NCBI RefSeq assembly: GCF_945859705.1
Contig: NC_079134.1
Coordinates: 158,259,718 to 158,323,717, forward strand
Source of the DNA: Episyrphus balteatus
Lineage: Eukaryota > Arthropoda > Insecta > Diptera > Syrphidae
DNA: 64,000 nucleotides
Direction of reading: 5' to 3'
Below are positions 9,977 through 18,900 of this stretch, piece by piece. How positions within the stretch are numbered: the first letter of the stretch is position 1; every line of letters begins with the position of its first letter. The notes beneath the pieces were generated by a model. The model did not search any database, had not been told where the DNA came from, and saw only the letters and a list, made by a program, of their open reading frames with translations. Made by a program: the position numbers and the translations under genes.

Positions 9977-12900
9977 GTGTGTATAACAAAAAACTATAAA
10001 AATCAATGACCAAGAAGCTCCTTGTTCAATACTTATTTTCTTGTCGATTAAAAAAAAGGTGGAACGTCGCGAGGATGAAGAACAAAATGCCAAGCAGCAA
10101 GAAATATTTGAAATTCTTGTAAATGCTGGTTACTATCGTGCTCGAATCAAAGGCTTATCGCCATTCGATAAAATTGTAGGTGGAATGACTTGGTGCATCG
10201 AATGTTGTGACTATGACGTCGATGTTGATCTTTTATTTCATGAGAATTTAACAATTGGTCAAAAAATGTAAGAAAATCTTAATAAACCTCAAATAATAAA
10301 GTTTTAAAATACTTGCAATTTCAGTGCATTAGTTGAAAAAATCGTCTCTGTTTTGCCAAAAATGAAATGTCCTTATTTGATTGAACCCCATCAAATTCAA
10401 GGTCTTGAATTTATAAGCATCTTTCCAGTCATACAATGGCTAGTCAAAAAATCAGTAAGTCTACTCAATTAAGGGAATATAATAGTCTTCTAATTGATTG
10501 GACTTAATAGGTGGAAAATCGTGCAGAGCGCGCAGCCAAATTAAAGGCATTTGCTGTTAGCCAGTTTCACAATAATTTCCAATACAACTCGGACAAGGAG
10601 AACCTGCAGAAAATGCGTACTGCATCGGCCAATATTAAACGTATTCAGGTTTGTTGCTTTTTTTTTTTTAATTCAAAATTTTGTATTTAAATAAAATTCT
10701 ATATAAAAATATAATTTAGCTCCAAGTTATTAATAAAAATTCATATTAACATAGTTTTATTCATTTAATATAAGTTAAAAAGCGTAAGAGATAATAAGTT
10801 CTTTTCATATAATCAATATAATATAAACAAGTAAGATAGGTACTTTCTGTATTTAAAAAACTAGTTTCGAAACTACCGAGTTAAAGAAAATCAGAACAGT
10901 AATTCATTTGTAAATATACATATGTTGTGGGGTAAGTAGTGAGGCGGCTTAGCATTAAAAAAGAGTTCAATCGTTCAATTTAATAATATTGGGCCACTTA
11001 ATATTTTACCTTTAACGGTGTTTATAACAATGCACATAAAGCAACAATTTTTGTGAAATTTGTGATTATTAGATGACTCATGTACATCCTCCTAGGTTAA
11101 ATATTAAGTGGCCCAATATCTTTAAATGAGGGTTACATATTGTATTAACAATCCTATTAACTTGATCCCTATATCACAAACTGCACAATTATTTTTCATA
11201 CTTTTACTTTTGCACCTCACTCCTTCAAATCATTAATTTGTATGAAAATTCAATACAAAATAAAAGGAAGCTCTCTAAGTTTTTCATGAAAATTCAATAT
11301 TCCATGGTAAATATAACTCATTTTTTTTTTATTTTTAATTCTCATAGGTGGTGCAATTGGGCTTTTAAACGTCAGTGTCGAAGAAAAAAAAAAAAAAAAA
11401 AAAAAACAGAAAAAAAACTTTTGATATTTCAATTTTGAGGAAAAGTGGCGTGTATTATGCATGTATGCTTTTGTTTTCCTCAGAATTGATTTGATTTGAT
11501 TGGTTGGTTTTTTCTTGTACTTCTTTAATAAACAGTTATGATAGAAAGGAAAAAGACAAAGACAGATTGCTTAAAAGCCCAATGGTACCATTTCAAAAGT
11601 GTTCTTTCTCGCTAGAAAAAACACCCTTTGACCTGAAATTTGTTGATTGACATATTTTATTATTTTTTCTATGGTATATGAAACGCCCACACAAAATTTT
11701 ATCAACCTACCACTTTTTTTCAAGGAGTACTTAAGCTCTTTGAGTAAAAGATAATTCATAAAGAGTCCAATAACTTTTTACATGATGGTCGAGTTATTTT
11801 GGTATTGATTTTATTCGATCGGGCGTTAGAAAATACCTCGAAATCATGTATCATATTAATAAAAATGTTTCATTGCCTATACTAGGGATGTTGAAAATGT
11901 GGATTTTTTCACATCCGCGGATGCAGATGCGGATGCGGATTTTTGAAAGTTAACATCTGCAGATGGGGATGCGGATGCGGATGTTTAAGATCTTATATAA
12001 AAAATTAATGCAAATAAATTAAAATAATGATACAGTTATAAACAACATTTTTATTATTTGTATTTAATGATATAAATTAAAAGAGGTGCATTAGACTTAA
12101 TAAATAGTAACACCGCCACCTTCTCTGTACCAAGTCGGTTACACAGAGATTGGTTAAGCCCGCGCTAAATTGTTCCCTAGGAACATTTCCTTGTGGAGTG
12201 GGTAGAAATTGTCGTTAAAGTCTTCACTGGCACTAGCTCTTTTTTTTTTACCGAAAAGAAAGATCTTATTAATAGCCTGTTTTCAACCCAAATTTGATAA
12301 TTTTGCAAATTAGGTCAGTTCGTGCTAAATATCTTATACGATTTGAAATTCGAAGTATAAAAGGAACTATATAAAATTAAGACTTTTACATTTTTCTGCG
12401 TTTTGCCTAAAAAAATCAACTACAAACCATTACTCAGTGTGACTCCCATTGGTACGCGCCATTTGCCGGCTCCGCCCAAATTCTTTCTTGTCGCAACTTC
12501 TTTGCATCCGCATGAAAATCCGCATTGATTGTTGCGGATGCGGGGCCGGATGCGGATGTCCAAATTCATGCGGAAGTTCTGCATTTGCGGATGCGGATGC
12601 GTATATTCGCAACATCCCTAGCCTATACTATGATATGCAACAAATCGAGTGCAACACAGAAAAAGTCTTGTGTCTACCTTTCCAGATCTCAACATAACTC
12701 TTATATTGAGTACTACCAACGATGTTAATTTCATGCTTTTATCACAAAGTGCACGATTTTGTTGCTAAGCCGCCTCACTAAAGGTAAGATTGAAAAGAAT
12801 AGATACATGAAAAAAAAAATAAAAATTTAGACTACTAATCTTAAGACGCAGTTTTTTTAATCAAAATCAAATTCAAATAACCATTTACAGCTGCGAGCAA

Positions 12901-15900
12901 AAATAATAAATAAATAGCAGCGATTTGAAAAATATTTTAAATAAAGCATTAAACATTAAAAGAGCTATGATTTTGGAAATTTTTTTTAAGTAAAACTCCT
13001 TAATTTTTATTAATATTTAAATTTTAGTACAAATGGAATTTAATTTATTTCTATTAAGCTTAAAATTAATCCAAAGACAAAATAAGCCCAAATTAAAGCG
13101 AGCAAAATAATAGCAGTGATTTTCTTTTTCTATTAAATTTAAATAAAAGAAGGGCGAAAAAAGTTCAACTAAACATTATTTTATTAGAGAAAAGGTAGTA
13201 CTTGCTCCCATGACCGTTATTTTTAATAACCGCTTCGTAACGACCTTTCATGAAGTCGTAAAGTCCCTGAGATCTTTGCGGTGTCATAGATCACCAAACC
13301 AGCTCAGCAACGGTTAATAACTCCCGTTATTTTAAGTTTTGGCTTTAAACACATCTCCTTTTATATCCCTCCAAAGTTTCTAGAAGGGATTGAGGTCTGA
13401 AAGACTGAGCAGGTCACTTTATGACCCCAATTTTAGTATCTTGAAACCATTGCCTGGCTGTTCTGCTGATGTGTTTTGGGTTATTATCCTCTTGGAAGAC
13501 CCATTTAAGCTTCATTTGGTGTCGAAGTAATAGCAGCATAATGTTTTGCAAACAATTCAGGTGCCAGAGGGTTAATTACAGTTTTGATCCAATATATTAG
13601 GTAGCAGAAGTTCGATAGAGGAAATAGGTTGGTCGAAAAAAGCTAATATCTATCTCTTTTTCATATCCGGTAGAAAATTCATTCAAACAATCGGTTTCAA
13701 GGCCAGTAATATTTTCCGAGCCGGCTATGTTTTAATGTTTTTTAAGAATTTATCAAAGGCAAAAGTAGCATCGTTCTCATTAAATACTTCCAAACTACTT
13801 TCAAGACCAAGATAACGATTTAAAAAATTCAAAATTGACACGACTTCAAACCCTAGACGGAATGTGTTTTTGAATAGGTTTAACTGTTTTTAGATAAAAA
13901 AGAAGACATGTCATACATTGATCAATGATTTTAAGATCGGCATATATGAACGCCAATCAAGTCTTACATAAATGTGATCAATACAAGTTTTTAACAAACC
14001 AGATATTCTATTCGACTCATACATGCAGGATTCTAATCCATTTTCAGATATTTGAAATTTATATATTAGTGGAGTAACTAAAGCTAGTTGCTGGTTTGAT
14101 TTTTTAAATCTAATTGAATATTTTGTGAACAAAAAAAATTTGTTTTAAAAAATGTTGCTTAAATTTCATAAATTAATTGATGCCAAAGGATTGTCTAGGA
14201 AATTAAAGGAAAAAAATATAAGGGAGTTGGGGACAATCATCCATCATTTAAGCGGTAGATACAATTTTCTCATAAATTGACTTCAAAAACATGAACACAA
14301 CGGAAACACCTACAATATTTAAATACACATTTTTAAAAAGCTAAAAACTTATATTTTTTGTAAAATGAAAATTAAGTAAATTGAGTGAAGGGGTTTTGAA
14401 AAAAAATGGTAATTAAACTCAGATTTTTGAAAAAAAAAAAAAAAAATATTGAATAAATTTTAACATGTCGTTTTTAAAACTTTTTCGTAATATAAAATGC
14501 ATTTATTTTTCAAATTTTGTTGGCCACATTTATTATGATTTGGATTTTTAAAAAGGAAATGTATATATGTATTACATTTCATGAAAAAAATTAAAAAGTA
14601 TTTTGTGAAATAGCTATAACTCCAGCCTATGAACTTGGTGGTAACACACACAAGTTGTTGTTGTTCATTCAAAACCTTCAATATAAATTGATTACACAAG
14701 CAGCTGCCCTGCCAGTATTACAAAGCTGTACACAAACCATTTCTAAAAAGTATTTCATTTTCGAAGAACTGTTTTTAATAGAAGTTTTGAAAAAAAAATT
14801 TAACTTATTTTTTTTTTTAAAGTTCAACATTTAAATATAAAGAGAAAAACAACACCACATGCTAAACCTGCACTTACAAAAACAGCAGTACTACCGGCAG
14901 CATATTATGTATTGTTACAATAGGCATAAACCTGTTACCAAGTATAAAAAAAATCAACTTCATGATTGAAGATCCAAATTTCAGTGAGAAATATCAAATC
15001 AGGCTTATTTTCAAATGTTTCTAATTTCACGAGTAACAAGTCAAAATTGGAGTATAGGCTTTGAATACTTTGATGAATATTGGAATTTTTTATAAAACAC
15101 TTTTACTTAAAAAAAATCATTATTATAATTACAAAAAGAATTTAATTGAATTTGACTATAAACTAAATATACATAATCTTAATTCCAGGATATGTACAGT
15201 CCCCATCGTCAGTACAAACGCAAGGAAACTGGCAATGAAGATGAAAAAACTCGAGTACGAATAACTCTTCTGGAATACGGCAATAAAGGAGCTTACCCAG
15301 GTTTAACACCCAACAAGAATGCATCCCAAAAATCCGATGACTCTCAATCAGCTGGAACTGAGCTCGACGACAATGTGGTCGAGCGTGAGGTGATTTCGTT
15401 TAGACCACACTAATAATAATGTTTTGTCCCAAGCTTTGAATTTTTTGCTTATATTTGGATTTATCTTACATTCTTTTTTCTTCATTCAAACAGAACAGCT
15501 CACGCATCATCACAACTTCAGTGAGCTAACTCTGTGTTTTGGTTTGCTGTGCTGCTTTTTATTATTTTTTGATTTTTTTTAAACTTTTTTTGCACGTAAT
15601 TTTGTTTCGTATTAGATAAGTTTTTTTTTTAATTTTTTGTTTTCTAATTTTCCAAACAAAAAAGCTTCACAGACAAAACACTTTTTTAAAAATCTATTTC
15701 ATCTATATTCTCTCGAGCTTTTAAATTGTATTTACATATTTAGTGTGTGAATATGTAACAGCCAAGACACTCCAAAAACAAACAAAAAAACAACAAACAA
15801 AAAAACAAATTTAATTGCAGATCGATGTTGACCAGCTGCTTAAAAACCTATACATTGCCAACGAGGTAAACTGTCTTTAAATCCTTTTTTCTTTACTCTC

Positions 15901-18900
15901 TCATTCCTATTCAACATTTTTTGTTTTTTTTTCAAAAAAAAAAGAAAAAAGATAAAAGAATAATCATTTTGTACATTTGTGTCGATTGTCATTGATTTTT
16001 GAAATGAAAATAATGTGTCTTGTCTAAAAATGTGTCCGTTGAAAAAAATATAAATAACCGTTTAAATACCCGAAAAAAACAATAGGAAGTGGAAAATACT
16101 TTGCTTGTTGTGTTGTTGCTACTTTTCGAATTTGTAAGTGCGTGTGTATTAATTTAAATGTAATAATGTATAAAATGTATCTGCGTAAAAATCCTAGTTG
16201 TATATATTTTTCAATTTAATTTTTATATTTATTTAGTTATTGATATCATTTAGTTTTGGATTTCCCCTTATATATAATAATATAAATGTTTAATTTTTTA
16301 GGTTTTCCCCTTTGATGTAATAATTTTTCTAAGTGTGTTTAGAATTCGATATTTCTTATCAGTTTTTTTTAATCAAATTTATGTACTAAAATGTAACGAC
16401 TATGCAGCCAGAAAATAACTGTTATGAAGGAAATTCATAGCGAAGCTTTAACAAACTGATTAAGACACACATATTATAAAAAAGCTTAGGTTCCCGAACG
16501 GCGGCGTGAGGATTTTTATAGGATGTTTCGCTTTTACCAATAAGAAGGTAAAAAGCATTATTTTGGATTTTTTTTTTCATTTTATTAAAAAGAAAAAAAA
16601 AAATGAAAAATAATTTTTGATATTTTTATCACAGCAAGATTTCCGAAATCGTGTGAAATAAAACTGAGCACAAAAATCAGTGTAAAATTGTTTTCAGGGT
16701 TCTATTTTTTTGATCCATTTTATTTTTTCAAAATTTTTCGAAATAGTCCACACAGACAATTCGTCAAATTTGGTAGTAGAAGCACAGTTGTTAACCCTTT
16801 CGGACCCAGCGTTACTCTCATGTAACATATTTTTAAAAATTCGTAAAAAATATTAAATTAAATAATTTTTTAGGTTTCGATGGCTTATTTGAAAGATAAT
16901 AATGCCTAGTTACTGTTACTAATATTACAAAAAGTTAGTCAAATATCATACCTATAATTTTTTTTTATCGAAAAAGGGATTGAAATTCACATTTTTTTTT
17001 GCAAAAAAAAAAATTTTTTATATATGGTCATAATTTTGAAAAAAAGATAAAAAAAAGGTTTATGCAGAAAGTGTTTAGTTTGTTTGGCTTAGAAGATATT
17101 TTCATAAAAAGTTATTTTCTCAGTTGTCCGATTTTTTTTTGTTGGTCATAAGCAGTGCAGTTACTTACATGTAAAATGAGAGTAACACATTAGTTTTGCT
17201 ATTTATTATATTGGAAAATAACTTTTTACTATTCATATTTCTTAGTTGTGATGTTTTCGACACGATAATACTGAAAAAAAACATTTTTTAATATTGATTT
17301 TCATAGCTTGGGTTCGAAAGGGTTAATAGATGTGACCAAATAAACATCCTAGGTTTTCGGACAAAAAATTCGAACGGAACATTGTCAATACAAATATCCA
17401 ATAACGTTGTATCATCGTTTACAGCATTTATACAATTTTTTAATATTATAATGTCAAAAATATCTTTTTATTTAGAATAATGCAATGAATTTGCGACAGT
17501 CAAAAATCATTTTCTCTATGGCTTAGGTTCGTTGTGGAAGTATTCCTTCATCATTCCTATTCACAAAAAGGGTTGTAAGACATATGTTGCTACCTCTAGA
17601 TCAATTTCCAAACTGTCGTCCATGGTGCATCCCCGAATTATTCTAAAGTATTATCTTTTTATATTATAAAGTATATTGTAAACCCGGGAATAAATTTATT
17701 GTTAGTCAAAAGGTAACTCAATGACCACTAATATAGCTCAATTTGTTTTGGATACAATAAAATTGATAGAAAATAAAAACGAAGCAGATGCGTTTAATAA
17801 AATCTGACACAAAATTATCTCTTTCAAACTGAATTCCTGGATTTCCTTACGGTTTCATTCAATTGATGGACCGTACATATTAAGTCTTTTTTAGATCTAC
17901 GGTTTCAGAGCTGATTTTTGTCATCATCATTTAATTGAAAAGTATTTAAAAATAATTTTATATACTTTTTATTTTAATATTTTTGACCATTTAAAAAGTA
18001 AAACCCTTACAAAAAATATATTTCCTATGAACGTTAATATTTAGAGAGCTCCCATAGCAGGATCGACTTTTAACAGCTGGAAATTTTTCACCTCAATTCA
18101 CACACAACCTTAGATACTCAGAAAAAAACATAGTACGATCTTTTCCTTTTCTGGGCTGGTGAAGATGTACACAAACGTTTTTGGTACTGAAAAATAGCTT
18201 TTTTTGTTATAATTAACATTGGAAAAAATGAGGTAAACACCTCTTCATCAGTGGAGGTTGACCAATGATGAGAAAGAAGTTCTTCTAGTACTTCTCCACT
18301 TGGAAAATCCCCATAATCTTCATCATATAAACGGTTAGACCAGAAACTCCCTTCGATGTTCTTTGAAATGAATTCCCTCAAATATTCTTTATTACAAGTG
18401 AAGTAACCTTTCAAGAGTTACTTGTATGTAAGGATGTACTAAGCTTGAAGTCCTCAATCCTGGATTCCCAAGTAAAACAATGAAAACTTAATCGATACAC
18501 ATTTAAGATAAGGCTAAATCTCAGATCTTGGTGCCCTTTTATATGTCAGTTCTTTGTTCCAGATTTAATTCAAAGAGAGGAGAACATGCTCTTTTTTTCA
18601 AGCTATCTTGTTGTTGAGATTTCACTACTTTTTGCAAGACATTGCTGTTACAGTTTAAAACAATATTACTTTTTCGTCATTGAGTTGGTAGTTTGGGTAG
18701 GTAAAACGCCCCTTTCTTATAGAAAATCAGAAGTTTTCAGTATTTTCGGTGATATTTAAGTCAGTCGTGTGCTTGTAACATTACATCGTTCTTCGTTTCG
18801 ATAATAACAACATCAGTGGTCATCTGGTCATACCATATACCATGAAACGTCAAAGAACGTTTTAATTTTTTTTTATAAATCCACGAAGTGGGCGGTTCTT

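Larger units (their letters stand above)
10937..12780. mobile_element. TIR element in Ccdc93 intron 4, with nested insertions
   Basis: The ends are a perfect 18-bp inverted repeat, TAGTGAGGCGGCTTAGCA (10937-10954 and 12763-12780). GGTAAG occurs just outside both ends in the same orientation (10931-10936 and 12783-12788), though not at equal distance. A TA-flanked MITE and a hAT-type element sit inside. Part of the interior and right end (AATACCTC..., ACAAAGTGCACGATTTTG) has a relative at about 40565-40745, including bases beyond the apparent TIR, so the exact right boundary is uncertain. Confidence 0.6.

Noticed and set aside
12449..12728. Cys/Ala/Asp-rich frames on both strands
   Set aside because: They come from the GCGGAT hexamers of the hAT element.
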